64,000 bases of DNA, from NCBI RefSeq assembly GCF_006517175.1, contig NZ_CP041186.1, positions 4,057,074-4,121,073 on the forward strand, read 5' to 3'. The translations under genes and the position numbers were made by a program. Under the pieces are notes generated by a model. The model saw only the letters and a list, made by a program, of their open reading frames with translations. It was not told the DNA's origin and ran no database searches. The DNA comes from Persicimonas caeni (lineage in GTDB: Bacteria; Myxococcota_A; Bradymonadia; Bradymonadales; Bradymonadaceae). Of the stretch, positions 8,003 to 22,580 are shown piece after piece (position 1 is the first letter of the stretch; each line of letters opens with the position of its first letter).

Positions 8003-9535
8003 ATGTTCAGGAACGACCCCTCCGCTGCCGTAGCGGCACGCACTGCACTCGTCATCGCCGGCTGCATGCTGTTGGCGGGCTGCACGAGTCTCGAAAACTT
8101 TACCGAGTGCGAAACGGACTCCGCGTGCAAGAGCAAATATGGATCGCTCTCCGTATGTGCCGACGACGGCATCTGTGAGCAGATGACTCGGGACATGCTC
8201 CAGGCCCCCTGTGACCGGACCTACGGCAACTTCGGCGCAGAAGACGTGGTGCCCGTGGGCGTGCTTCTGCCGAGCAGCGGCGCGCTGGGCGGTGTCGGCA
8301 CGCCGGTGCGTCAGGCGATCTACCTGGCCACCGACGACATCAACGCCATGGGCGGGCTCAACGGCCGAGAGATGGCCCTGGTCGTGTGTGATTCCGCCGG
8401 CGACCGCGATGTGGCGCGGCAAGCGGCGACTTACTTGATCGAAGACCTCGGGGTCGAGGCCATCCTCGGGCCGCTTACCGCCACCAGCGCCTTCGCGTTG
8501 GCCGACTTGGCCAAGCAGCACGAGGTGCCGATGATCTCGCCGTCGATCACCGACCCGAACCTGTCGGACATCGACGATGGCGGCTATATCTGGCGCACCG
8601 TCGCCACCGACGACAAGCAAGGCGAGGCCTTGGCCAAGCTCGTCCAGCACATCATGGACACCGTGCTCGACAAGCCGCACGAGGACGTCCGAGTCGCCAT
8701 GGTCGTCAACGACGACATCTACGGCGAGACCCTCAACCGCGCGTTTACCCAGCACATGATCGCGAGCGGTTACCTCGACTTCAACCCCAACCCCGGCGGC
8801 CCCGATCAGGTCGTGTCGATCTCGTACGAAAACGCGGTCAACATCGACCGGACCGTGCCCACCGACCTGGAGATGTTCAAAGAGCTGGAGAGCCTGTCGC
8901 CGGCGCCGGATATCGTGGTGTGGCTCGGACGCCCCGACCTTTGGGTGACCATGCTCTCCTACGACCAGCTGATGCGCTCACCGACCATCGGCCACACCGC
9001 CTATCACGTCATGCCCGACCTGGCGAAAGACATCGCGCGCGCCGAGATGGGCAGCGAAGAGGTCGCAGGGCGCATTTGGGGCACAGCCCTCAAGACCAAC
9101 GCCGACGCGAGCTACCCGCCGTTCCAGAGCTTTCGAACGATTTACCAAGACGCTTGGGTTTATGATCCGGTGCAGGTTCAATACGCCTCGAACGGCTGGG
9201 ACGCTACATACGCGCTGGCCATCGCCGCCAAGAACACCGACCTGAGCGGCGAGCAGATCAACAAGGGCCTCGAGCGTCTGACCGCCGATGGCACCGAAGT
9301 CGAGGCGGTCAAATCGGATCTCCAAAAGGCGTATAACGCCGTGAGCAACGGCCAATCGGTGGCGCTCCAGGGGGCTTCGGGCCCCATCGCCTTCGACCCG
9401 CAGACCGGCGACATCGAGAGCGACCGCGACATCATCTTGTGGTGCTACGCGCACCATACGCTGACCGAGGTCGGCAGCATCTTCGACGGTGAGACGTTCA
9501 CCGCGCGCAGCTGCATCGAGGCAGCGGCCGAATAG
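8003..9535 (+). CDS. Leu/Ile/Val-type (Peripla_BP_6) substrate-binding lipoprotein
   Basis: 510 residues. Lipoprotein signal 'CMLLAGC' near residue 27, a short Cys-rich segment ('CETDSACKSKYGSLSVC...CEQ'), then a type I periplasmic binding fold: 'VPVGVLLPSSGALGGVGTPV', 'AIYLATDDINAMGGLNGREM', 'AILGPLTATSAFALADLA', 'VPMISPSITDPNLSD' and 'VAMVVNDDIYG'. These are the hallmark segments of amino-acid receptor domains of LIV transporters and of signalling receptors. No permease or ATPase genes are adjacent and a kinase gene follows, so it may be an orphan sensor rather than a transporter component; that is inference. The Cys-rich insertion between lipobox and domain is unusual for the family. Confidence 0.88.
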   Translation: MFRNDPSAAVAARTALVIAGCMLLAGCTSLENFTECETDSACKSKYGSLSVCADDGICEQMTRDMLQAPCDRTYGNFGAEDVVPVGVLLPSSGALGGVGTPVRQAIYLATDDINAMGGLNGREMALVVCDSAGDRDVARQAATYLIEDLGVEAILGPLTATSAFALADLAKQHEVPMISPSITDPNLSDIDDGGYIWRTVATDDKQGEALAKLVQHIMDTVLDKPHEDVRVAMVVNDDIYGETLNRAFTQHMIASGYLDFNPNPGGPDQVVSISYENAVNIDRTVPTDLEMFKELESLSPAPDIVVWLGRPDLWVTMLSYDQLMRSPTIGHTAYHVMPDLAKDIARAEMGSEEVAGRIWGTALKTNADASYPPFQSFRTIYQDAWVYDPVQVQYASNGWDATYALAIAAKNTDLSGEQINKGLERLTADGTEVEAVKSDLQKAYNAVSNGQSVALQGASGPIAFDPQTGDIESDRDIILWCYAHHTLTEVGSIFDGETFTARSCIEAAAE

Positions 9536-9567
9536 GCCGGCGCCGCGTGCAGCGGTGCAAATTACGC

Positions 9568-9617
9568 AGTGGCCGGCGGCGGTGCGCAAAATATGCGCGC
9601 TGCCGCCGGCCACTTTT
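9568..9617 (+). terminator. Strong hairpin terminator after the binding-protein gene
   Basis: A perfect 13-bp stem (AGTGGCCGGCGGC at 9568-9580 pairing with 9602-9614) around a 21-nt loop that itself contains a short self-complementary GCGCA/TGCGC pair, followed by TTTTGCT. Confidence 0.75.
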
Positions 9618-9737
9618 GCTCTGTGCGTCACACTGCACCCTGATCGCGCGGTTGGCACGCACCTTGCTCTCCTTACGTGATATCTTGTTTACGAAGAGTA
9701 ACGTGAGGCGGCCGGGGAGGCCGCAACGAGGAGCAGC

Positions 9738-10940
9738 ATGTTCGGTCGAGTGCAGAAATCGGGGAGAATTAGGCGGGTGCTGTCGAAGACCTGCGTGGAG
9801 TGCAACACGGCGGTGGGGTACTCGGAGTCGGTATGCGGCCACTGTGGCACAGGACGCCCCGAAGCGGGCTGGGATGAGCTGGACGCGTTGGTCGACCCGT
9901 GGCTCGGACGGTTGATCCACGACCGTTATTTACTGCGCCGGCGTATCGGCCACGGCGCGTCGGGTCGGGTTTATTTGGCGTCGATGCATCCGACCGATCA
10001 CGCCGTGGCCATCAAGTTGATCAATCTGCGAAGCGAGCCCGCCGGCCAAGATGCAGGCGACGCCAAGCGCCGCTTCGAGCGTGAGATCGCCGCGCTGGCC
10101 CACCTGAACAGCCCGCACGTGCTCCAGTTGATCGACGTGGTCGAACTGGCCGAGGACTACGTAGGCTTGGTCACCGACTTCGTCGACGGCCACACGCTCG
10201 GCCAGGTTCTGGACCGAAGCGGGCGCCTCGAGATGGCGCGGGCGGTCGAGCTCGGCTCCCAGATCGCCGACGCGCTCGGCCAGGTGCACGCCGCGGGCGT
10301 GGCCCATCGGGATTTGAAGCCCGACAACATCATCGTCGAGCAGCTGCATCGCGACGACGAGATGATTCACCTGATCGACTTTGGTATCGCGCATATCTGC
10401 GGAGAGGTCTCCAAGACCCACGGGTTTGTCGGCACGCCGCTATACGCCAGCCCCGAGCAGAGCCGTGGCGACGAGATCGATGTTCGCACCGACGTCTATT
10501 CACTGGGCGCGGTCCTCTTCCACCTGCTGACCGGTCGGCCCCCGTTTACGGGCACAAACCCCTACCAACTGCTGCACAAGCACGTGACGCAAACGGCCCC
10601 CGCTCTGGCCGAGGTGGCCGGCGACCGCGACTTCCCCGAAGACCTCGAGAGGCTGGTCGCCGACATGCTGCGCAAAGCGCCCAGCCAGCGCCCGGCGTCG
10701 ATGCACGAGGTCGCCGAGCGGCTGCGCGGCATCGCCCCGCACCTCGGCGCGCGCGCCTCCGGGGACGGCCGTGGCCACGCTCCGTCGGCAGCCATCCTCG
10801 CCGGCAGCCGCGTCATTCCCTACGAGCGCTCCCCTCGGGTGGTCGCACCGATGCAGAACCACCCCGCCGATCCCCAGCGAACGCGCGACGACTCGTCTGC
10901 CCAAGATACGTGCATAAATTGGCGTGTGCGTCACAGCTGA
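9738..10940 (+). CDS. Soluble Ser/Thr protein kinase with N-terminal zinc ribbon
   Basis: 400 residues, with a good ribosome site (GAGGAG) before ATG 9738. An N-terminal CX2C...CX2C knuckle ('CVECNTAV...VCGHCG') precedes the kinase domain: glycine loop 'GHGASGRVY', Lys in 'AVAIKLI', catalytic 'HRDLKPDNI', Mg loop 'DFGIAH', 'GTPLYASPEQ' and a closing 'RPASMHEVAERLRG'. No transmembrane helix is visible and the tail is short, so it should be cytoplasmic. It lies in the same orientation downstream of the binding lipoprotein but behind a strong terminator, so it is probably transcribed separately. Confidence 0.92.
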   Translation: MFGRVQKSGRIRRVLSKTCVECNTAVGYSESVCGHCGTGRPEAGWDELDALVDPWLGRLIHDRYLLRRRIGHGASGRVYLASMHPTDHAVAIKLINLRSEPAGQDAGDAKRRFEREIAALAHLNSPHVLQLIDVVELAEDYVGLVTDFVDGHTLGQVLDRSGRLEMARAVELGSQIADALGQVHAAGVAHRDLKPDNIIVEQLHRDDEMIHLIDFGIAHICGEVSKTHGFVGTPLYASPEQSRGDEIDVRTDVYSLGAVLFHLLTGRPPFTGTNPYQLLHKHVTQTAPALAEVAGDRDFPEDLERLVADMLRKAPSQRPASMHEVAERLRGIAPHLGARASGDGRGHAPSAAILAGSRVIPYERSPRVVAPMQNHPADPQRTRDDSSAQDTCINWRVRHS

Positions 10941-11141
10941 GCCGCCGCTGCACAGGGCCGCCGGATGCCTGCTCGGCTGCGCCATCAGTTGCGCAAATCC
11001 GCCAGATTTCCTACAAACGACCCACCAAGCTGTATACCTAGGCCAAACCGCACGACCGCAAGCCGCCCGCCGGCTGTCGTGTGCGCGTGCCTGAATCCGG
11101 ACAGCCCTAATCGCTGACAAACCTAATCAAGGAGCCAGAAG

Positions 11142-13118
<1,977 letters not shown>

Positions 13119-13126
13119 GCATCGAC

Positions 13127-13144
13127 GGGGCCCTTCGGGGCCCC
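13127..13144 (+). terminator. Hairpin after acs
   Basis: Perfect 7-bp GGGGCCC / GGGCCCC stem closed by a TTCG tetraloop, 8 nt after the acs stop. No run of T follows immediately, so it may act as a 3'-end stabiliser or a weak terminator. Confidence 0.6.
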
Positions 13145-13267
13145 ACCATTGATTCCACACACGTCCGGATCTACACTTTTAGTGAGCCGTCTCCGTCCAT
13201 CGGAATGCCGCGCCCCGTTTGGCGCGTTTCATTTCTCGACGGACCTCTATTGCCGCGCGTGTGAGAG

Positions 13268-14521
13268 ATGACTTACGAGGAATTCGAGTGGAACATCCTG
13301 AAGTTGGCCTATGAAGACGGGTTGGAGCGCTTCCAGCCTTCTTACCTCGCCTACGCGCTCGGGCTTCCCCACGAGACCGTTTCGACTTACCTGGAGCAGG
13401 CCACTCACGCCGGCCTGATCGAGATGGATGTCACCGAAGACGGCCGCTTGGAGTATTTCGTGCCGGGCGTCGAGGGCAAAGCTGCGTTGCCCCAGCCGGT
13501 ATGGAAAGACCAACTCGACGCCGAAGCTGCCGCCGACGCCAACGCAGCCTCGCCGACCCAACAACCCGACGAGACGGTCTCTCTGGGACATGACGGCGCC
13601 GTCGCCGACTCCAAGCCACAGCAGGCCCTTTCGTCGGCAAATAAGCAGTCGGCAACGGACCCATCTGCAAACAAGCACGGCGACACCGAGCAGAACCTGC
13701 CGACCAATGGCTTGGTGCGCGCCGACAGTGGCGGACTCACAAAAAAGTCGACCGAAACCACCGACGGAAGCCTCGACGGGGTCGCCCGTGACCGCGCGCT
13801 CGTGCGGCGTCGGCCGCCCAAAGCCAATCGCGTCGGGCGAAGCCAGCTTCCACCCGCGCTCCGTGCTCACATTCAAGCACGCTACGGCGCCGAAGATGGG
13901 TCGGTGACCGACGGGCCTCCCGGGGCTTCGGTGGCCGTGCTCGACCGCGAAGCCACCGTCAACGACGCCGACAATCTCGTCGTCGAGGGCCAACTGGTCA
14001 AAGCCGACGAGCCGTCCCACTCGACGCACCGAAACCACAACCCCAACAACCTGCCGGCACGGGTCGACACCGATCTCGACACCTTCACCGACCCGTCGCA
14101 GACGATCTTCATGCGTCAACTGAAGGTCTACGGGGTCAAGTCCGAAAAGGCTTTGCGCGAGCACGTCGAGCGCCTCTTCGGCTCGTTTGGCTACAAGGCC
14201 GTGCACGTCGGCGGCCAACGCATGCGCTTCGAGCGGGGCAGCGTCACCTTCATCCTGGCGCTCGTCCCGCTGTTCGTGCTCGTCTTGCCCCTGTTCGTCT
14301 ACTTGTTCCTGTACTGCATGGGCCGCTCGACGATCCAGCAAGAGCCCATCGAGCTCGACGTCCAATTCCGCAAGCTCGGCGACGAGCAGGGCACCTACGA
14401 AATCGACCTCACCTTCATCGGCATGCACGGCGTCGTCCTGGGCGCCGCCGACCAGCGCGTGCTCAATCAAGAAGTCGACACCCTGCGCGACGAGTTGCAG
14501 TGGGCGCTTTCGACCGGTTGA
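13268..14521 (+). CDS. Winged-helix-like N-terminus joined to a membrane segment; unknown function
   Basis: 417 residues. Residues 1-75 ('FEWNILKLAYEDGLERFQPS', 'LGLPHETVSTYLEQATHAGL', then 'EDGRLEYFVPG') have the helix-turn-helix plus wing pattern of a DNA-binding domain. A long Ala/Asp/Ser/Gln-rich linker of about 200 residues follows. Near residue 325 there is one strongly hydrophobic segment ('LALVPLFVLVLPLFVYLFLY'), then a ~65-residue C-terminal domain with beta-strand pattern. It could be a membrane-tethered regulator, but the HTH call is by eye and no family is recognised. Start ATG 13268. Confidence 0.6.
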   Translation: MTYEEFEWNILKLAYEDGLERFQPSYLAYALGLPHETVSTYLEQATHAGLIEMDVTEDGRLEYFVPGVEGKAALPQPVWKDQLDAEAAADANAASPTQQPDETVSLGHDGAVADSKPQQALSSANKQSATDPSANKHGDTEQNLPTNGLVRADSGGLTKKSTETTDGSLDGVARDRALVRRRPPKANRVGRSQLPPALRAHIQARYGAEDGSVTDGPPGASVAVLDREATVNDADNLVVEGQLVKADEPSHSTHRNHNPNNLPARVDTDLDTFTDPSQTIFMRQLKVYGVKSEKALREHVERLFGSFGYKAVHVGGQRMRFERGSVTFILALVPLFVLVLPLFVYLFLYCMGRSTIQQEPIELDVQFRKLGDEQGTYEIDLTFIGMHGVVLGAADQRVLNQEVDTLRDELQWALSTG

Positions 14522-14661
14522 GCCGTCCCCTCACCGCGTATTCGGAGCAAATCTTCTCACCATCGCCGCGCTGGCCCGCATTCTACGCGGACCAGCGCGG
14601 TTTTGGTTTCCCCGCATCGTCCGACTTCGGCTTCGCAGATCGTCCTCGTCGATGATTTGAT

Positions 14662-14690
14662 TGTTTCCTGCCTGCGATTTCGTTATCCTC
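14662..14690 (+). promoter_or_regulatory. Possible sigma70-type promoter for the first MopE-like gene
   Basis: TTGTTT at 14662, 17-nt spacer, TATCCT at 14685, in an AT-richer spacer of about 296 bases (14522-14817) that otherwise shows no gene. Confidence 0.3.
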
Positions 14691-14817
14691 AACTCAGCAT
14701 ACTTTGCTACACAATCTGTATTCGAGTCGTAATGGCAGTTTAGTCCCACGTGCAGGGCGCTAAACGTGCCATTTTTCGCTTTTTGGGGACACTTTGGATC
14801 TTTTCGCGGGGAAGCAG

Positions 14818-16290
<1,473 letters not shown>

Positions 16291-16414
16291 TGCAGGTCGG
16301 TCGAACGATGGCGCGGCAACGAGCTTTGCCGCGCCATCGATCAATTGTACTGAAACGGATCTGAGTTCGATGGGCCTGAGGCTCGTCGAGTCAATGGATT
16401 GCTAGAGGACATTT

Positions 16415-19189
<2,775 letters not shown>

Positions 19190-19357
19190 GCAGACGGGCG
19201 CGCGATTTGCTTTTCGCGCGCCTATCTGCAACCCTACTGGACCCACCGGAAACGGTGCTTAGGTTAGTTTGCCACGGAAATCCGCCCGACGACCGGCGTC
19301 AGGCGGGTTTCGCGGTACGCAACAACGCGCCGTTTCCCGTTTGAATTTTGATTTGAT

Positions 19358-19379
19358 ACCGGCCGGTGGGCCCGCCGGT
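19358..19379. other. Hairpin before the unknown 19412 gene
   Basis: ACCGGC / GCCGGT stem with a 10-nt GC-rich loop, in the 222-nt spacer after the second MopE-like gene and 33 nt before the next start. It may terminate the MopE-like transcript. Confidence 0.4.
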
Positions 19380-19411
19380 TTGGTGTTGCATCCCTCCAGG
19401 AGGACAAGAAT

Positions 19412-19942
19412 ATGACCGACTACTCCTTTGACCGCGAAGACATGGCGGAGCCGATCGAGCGTATGTTCGACCGTGAAGTTGGCCGCGAACACGGCATGTT
19501 CGACGTCATCAAGGATGAAGAGACCGAAGGCGGCAAGGGAAATATCGACCTCGTCTACATCGGCGGAGATCGCCAGTCCCTGCACTCCATTCGCCTCGAA
19601 ACCAGCTTCGACAACTGCCTGTTCGACGTCAATCGCGGCATCCACAGCCTCAGCTCCGTGGAGGCCAACTACGTGTGGATCGCGCTGCCACTCGACGAGT
19701 TTCGCGACGGCGACGAGCAGTACAACGGCATCATGCTCGAGACGTGCAAAGAGCGCGGCATCGGCGTGATCACCGTCCAGCCCAAAGGCCGCGGTGTCTC
19801 CGCCAAGATCATCCTCGACGCCGAGCACAAAGAAGGCGACCACCTCGACAAATACGGCGAGTTGGAAAAGCGCTGGAAAGAAGAGACCAAAGACGTGTTG
19901 GTGGGTGACGACTACAAGGTGGTCAAGTACTACAACCGCTGA
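19412..19942 (+). CDS. Hypothetical protein, 176 aa, cytoplasmic
   Basis: ATG 19412 is preceded by AGGAGG, the best ribosome site in the region, so the gene is real. The protein is acidic, without signal peptide or membrane segment. The pattern 'GNIDLVYIGGDR...SIRLETSFDNCLFDV', with an Asp in one strand and a Glu in the next, recalls the core of PD-(D/E)xK nuclease-like folds, but the Lys of that motif is absent, so an enzymatic call is not justified. Later strands 'ANYVWIALPLDEF' and 'GIGVITVQPKGRGVSAKII' add to an alpha/beta look. No family recognised. Confidence 0.8.
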   Translation: MTDYSFDREDMAEPIERMFDREVGREHGMFDVIKDEETEGGKGNIDLVYIGGDRQSLHSIRLETSFDNCLFDVNRGIHSLSSVEANYVWIALPLDEFRDGDEQYNGIMLETCKERGIGVITVQPKGRGVSAKIILDAEHKEGDHLDKYGELEKRWKEETKDVLVGDDYKVVKYYNR

Positions 19943-19952
19943 CGCGGTTTGA

Positions 19953-20176
19953 TAGGAGTTTAGGGGTTTAGGGGGCTCGGGGTTTCGGAACAGCGTGGAA
20001 GCCAGGGGCTCGGAACAGTGTGGAAGCTGGGATCTCGGGGACCCGGAACGGCTGGAAGTGGCGGCCAATCGCGGTCGCCCCTGGCGTATCGGCATTCCCG
20101 TGCTAAACTGACCACGGATCCGCGCATCAGCGCCATCAGCGCCCGAGACCCCGAAACCCCTAGACCCCTCCCATAC
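19953..20176. repeat. Octamer-period repeat arms between the 19412 and 20181 genes
   Basis: The left arm (from about 19957) runs agtttagg, ggtttagg, gggctcgg, ggtttcgg. The right arm (about 20140-20176) runs gagacccc, gaaacccc, tagacccc, then a degraded unit. Both have period 8 and are mutually complementary. Between them are two copies of a cggaacag...gtggaag segment starting at 19986 and 20011. No gene in this spacer. Confidence 0.65.
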
Positions 20177-20180
20177 CCCC

Positions 20181-21662
20181 TTGCCCAACACACACGCACA
20201 ATTCCTCAGAGAATTACGGTCGCTCCTAAGAGCCCCATACGCCCTCATCCACCTCGAGACTTTCGAGGAGGAGCGGGCTCTTTCGATCGTGCGTCGCCTC
20301 GCCGAGGCCGACGGTCGGCCCCTGTTGACCTGGAGCCCGGTCACCGACTTCGACGGCAAGCCCTCCGAGGCCGACTTTTCGGGCGCGCTCGACCGCATCG
20401 AGCGCACCGCGGAGCCGGCCGTTTTCGTGCTCAAGGACGTCCACGACTTGGTGACCGGCTCGACGGTGCGCCGTCGGCTGCGCGAGATGGAGGGCACCTG
20501 CGCGGCCGCCCACAAGACGATCGTGTTGCTCGGGCCCAAGCGCCTCGAGCTCGACGAGCTCCAAAAAGACCTCGCCCACCTGACCGTGCCGCTTCCCGGC
20601 CGGGAGGTCATTGGTCGCGAGTGCCACATCGTCTTCCCCGACGACGAATTTCCCTACCTCGACAAAGACGCGCTGGTCAGCGGCGCCATGGGCTTGACCT
20701 CGCGCCAGGCGTTCCGTGCGTTCCACCGCGTGCGCCAACAATACGAGGAGGCCCTCGAGCGCAACCAGCCCTTCGATCTCGAGCAGTCGATCCTGCGCGA
20801 GAAGCAGCGCCTCATCGGCGCCAGCGAGATCTTGGAGTTCTTTCCGCTCGACCAGGGCTTGGCCGACGTCGGCGGCCTGGACGCGCTCAAGCGCTGGCTC
20901 GCCGAGCGTAAGCGCGCCTTCAGCGAAGACGCCAAGGCCTTCGGTCTTCCGTCGCCCAAGGGGCTTTTGCTCATCGGCGTGCAGGGCTGCGGCAAGAGCC
21001 TGACTGCAAAGGCTGTGGCCCGCCACTGGGGCCTGCCGCTGTTGCGCCTCGACCTGGGCGTCATCTTCGACGGCAAGCGCTCGCCTGAAGACGCGCTGCG
21101 CCAGGCCATTCGCACCTCGGAGGCGATCGCGCCGTGCGTGTTGTGGATGGACGAGATCGAAAAGGGCTTCGGCTCCGACAGCGAGGGGCGCGCGCAGCGG
21201 GTGCTGGGCTCGCTTCTGACCTGGCAACAGGAGAAGACCGCGCCGGTCTTTTTGGTCGCCACGGCCAACGACGTCACCTCGCTGCCGCCCGAGATGCTGC
21301 GAAAGGGCCGCTTCGACGAGATCTTCTTCGTCGACCTGCCCGACATCCACGAGCGCAAAGAGATCTTGCAGATCCATCTGACCCGTCGCGGCCGCGCCTT
21401 CGGCGACGAGGTGCTCGACGACCTCGCCGCGCGCACCGAGCACTACTCGGGCGCCGAGCTCGAGCAGGTCGTCGTCAGCGCCATGTACACCGCGTTCGCC
21501 GACGACCGTGACATCGGCGTCGAGGACCTCGAGTACGCCGTCAAAGAGACGATCCCGCTGTACCGAACCTACGAAGACGAGATCAAAGCGCTGCGCGAGT
21601 GGGCCCACGGCCGCGCCCGCGCCGCCTCCCACGAGCGCAAAGTCCTCGACTTCTTTGAATGA
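20181..21662 (+). CDS. AAA+ ATPase of the Ycf46 type
   Basis: 493 residues. An N-terminal ~220-residue alpha/beta region ('ALIHLETFEEERALSIVRRL', 'VFVLKDVHDL') precedes the AAA+ module: Walker A 'GVQGCGKSLTAKA', Walker B 'VLWMDEIEKG', sensor 1 'VATAND', arginine finger region 'MLRKGRFDEIFF', sensor 2 'SGAELEQVVVSAM'. This is the layout of Ycf46 of cyanobacteria and plastids, an ATPase whose precise role is not settled (a link to CO2 use has been proposed in cyanobacteria). The start is TTG 20181 because no ATG or GTG precedes the conserved region; there is no clear ribosome site, so it is uncertain by a few codons. Confidence 0.88.
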   Translation: MPNTHAQFLRELRSLLRAPYALIHLETFEEERALSIVRRLAEADGRPLLTWSPVTDFDGKPSEADFSGALDRIERTAEPAVFVLKDVHDLVTGSTVRRRLREMEGTCAAAHKTIVLLGPKRLELDELQKDLAHLTVPLPGREVIGRECHIVFPDDEFPYLDKDALVSGAMGLTSRQAFRAFHRVRQQYEEALERNQPFDLEQSILREKQRLIGASEILEFFPLDQGLADVGGLDALKRWLAERKRAFSEDAKAFGLPSPKGLLLIGVQGCGKSLTAKAVARHWGLPLLRLDLGVIFDGKRSPEDALRQAIRTSEAIAPCVLWMDEIEKGFGSDSEGRAQRVLGSLLTWQQEKTAPVFLVATANDVTSLPPEMLRKGRFDEIFFVDLPDIHERKEILQIHLTRRGRAFGDEVLDDLAARTEHYSGAELEQVVVSAMYTAFADDRDIGVEDLEYAVKETIPLYRTYEDEIKALREWAHGRARAASHERKVLDFFE

Positions 21663-21694
21663 AGTAGCCTCGGCCAGCGTTCAAGCCAGTACCT

Positions 21695-21778
21695 CCTCCC
21701 CGGCCGAAGGCAAGGGGAGGACCGAGGAGGGGCCTCCTCACCCGCGCGAAGCGAAGGGGGAGGACCGAGGAGGGGCCT
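21695..21778. repeat. GC-rich repeat with hairpin before the PEGA gene
   Basis: The 22-mer beginning ggggaggaccgagg occurs at 21714-21735 and again at 21757-21778. The first copy also pairs with CCTCCCC at 21695-21701 to form a 7-bp stem. It looks like a REP-type intergenic element and may double as a terminator for the AAA+ gene. Confidence 0.6.
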
Positions 21779-21815
21779 GTTGTCCCGAACCAAACTGGCT
21801 GATATGTAGAAACTC

Positions 21816-22466
21816 ATGAGGCACCTACGCACATCGTTATTCGTCGCTCTCTCCGCGCTGGTTCTGGTTGCCGGCGGCCTTTCGGCCCCCCAGACGGCCA
21901 ACGGCCAATCGTCGACACAGAAGCGCGAGCAGTGGAAGCCGGCGGTTCTCGAGGTCGTCACCAACTTCGAAAAGGCCGACGTCAAGGTCAACGGGTTGCC
22001 GTACCCCGAGTACGGCGACAACGGCGAGCCAAAGGGGATGGTGCTGCCTGCCGGTGGCCCGCATATCGTCGAGGTGACCTACGACGGCAAGACCAAGACC
22101 TACCGCATCAACCTGCGCCCCCACGAGACGCGCTTGCTGATGGTCGAGTTGACCGGTTTTCAGGGGGGCGCCCCCCGCTCCCGCGTCAGCCCGCCCAAGG
22201 CCACCCGCCGTCCCGAGCCTCGCAGTGAGGAGAACGAGGACGACGAGAAGGACGGCCAGGGCCGCGTCACCGTCTACTCGAAGCCCAAGGGCGACATCCT
22301 CATCGACGGCAACGGCACCGGCGAGCGCACCCCCGGCACCGTCGAGGTTGAGCCCGGACGCCACGAAGTCCAAGTCCGCTTCGAGGGCGGCGAGGAATCC
22401 GAGAAAAAGATCATCCGCGTCCGCAAAGGCTCGCGCATCAAGCTATTTTTTCGGGAGAAAAAATAG
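21816..22466 (+). CDS. Exported PEGA-domain protein
   Basis: 216 residues. Signal peptide 'LFVALSALVLVAGGLSAPQTANGQ', probably cleaved near residue 30. Two PEGA-like beta domains follow: residues 40-110 ('LEVVTNFEKADVKVNGLPY') and 140-212 ('VTVYSKPKGDILIDGNGTGE', 'GRHEVQVRFEGGEE'), separated by a charged Pro/Arg/Glu linker. PEGA domains are small beta modules thought to act in envelope assembly or surface binding, and one also occurs in the kinase at 4.6-6.6 kb. No lipobox. It is convergent with hutF. Confidence 0.8.
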   Translation: MRHLRTSLFVALSALVLVAGGLSAPQTANGQSSTQKREQWKPAVLEVVTNFEKADVKVNGLPYPEYGDNGEPKGMVLPAGGPHIVEVTYDGKTKTYRINLRPHETRLLMVELTGFQGGAPRSRVSPPKATRRPEPRSEENEDDEKDGQGRVTVYSKPKGDILIDGNGTGERTPGTVEVEPGRHEVQVRFEGGEESEKKIIRVRKGSRIKLFFREKK

Positions 22467-22470
22467 CTGA

Positions 22471-22579
22471 GCGAAAGAGCGAAAGAGTAAAAGAGCGAAA
22501 AAGCAAAAGCGTACGACACCGGGTGTTACTCTTTTGCTTTTTCGCTTTTTCGCTTTTTCGCTTTTTCGCTTTTTCGCTC
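22471..22579. terminator. Bidirectional octamer-array hairpin between PEGA gene and hutF
   Basis: Left arm 22471-22509: gcgaaaga twice, gtaaaaga, gcgaaaaa, gcaaaag. Right arm 22531-22579: cttttgc followed by five tttttcgc units. Period 8 in both, arms complementary, loop of 21 nt. It lies between two convergent 3' ends and gives a U-rich tail on both strands, so terminator function is likely. Confidence 0.75.
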
Positions 22580-22580
22580 T

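Noticed and set aside
20226-21632. 468-codon minus-strand frame over the AAA+ gene
   Set aside because: The plus strand carries complete Walker A, Walker B and sensor motifs; the antisense frame has none and is compositionally odd.
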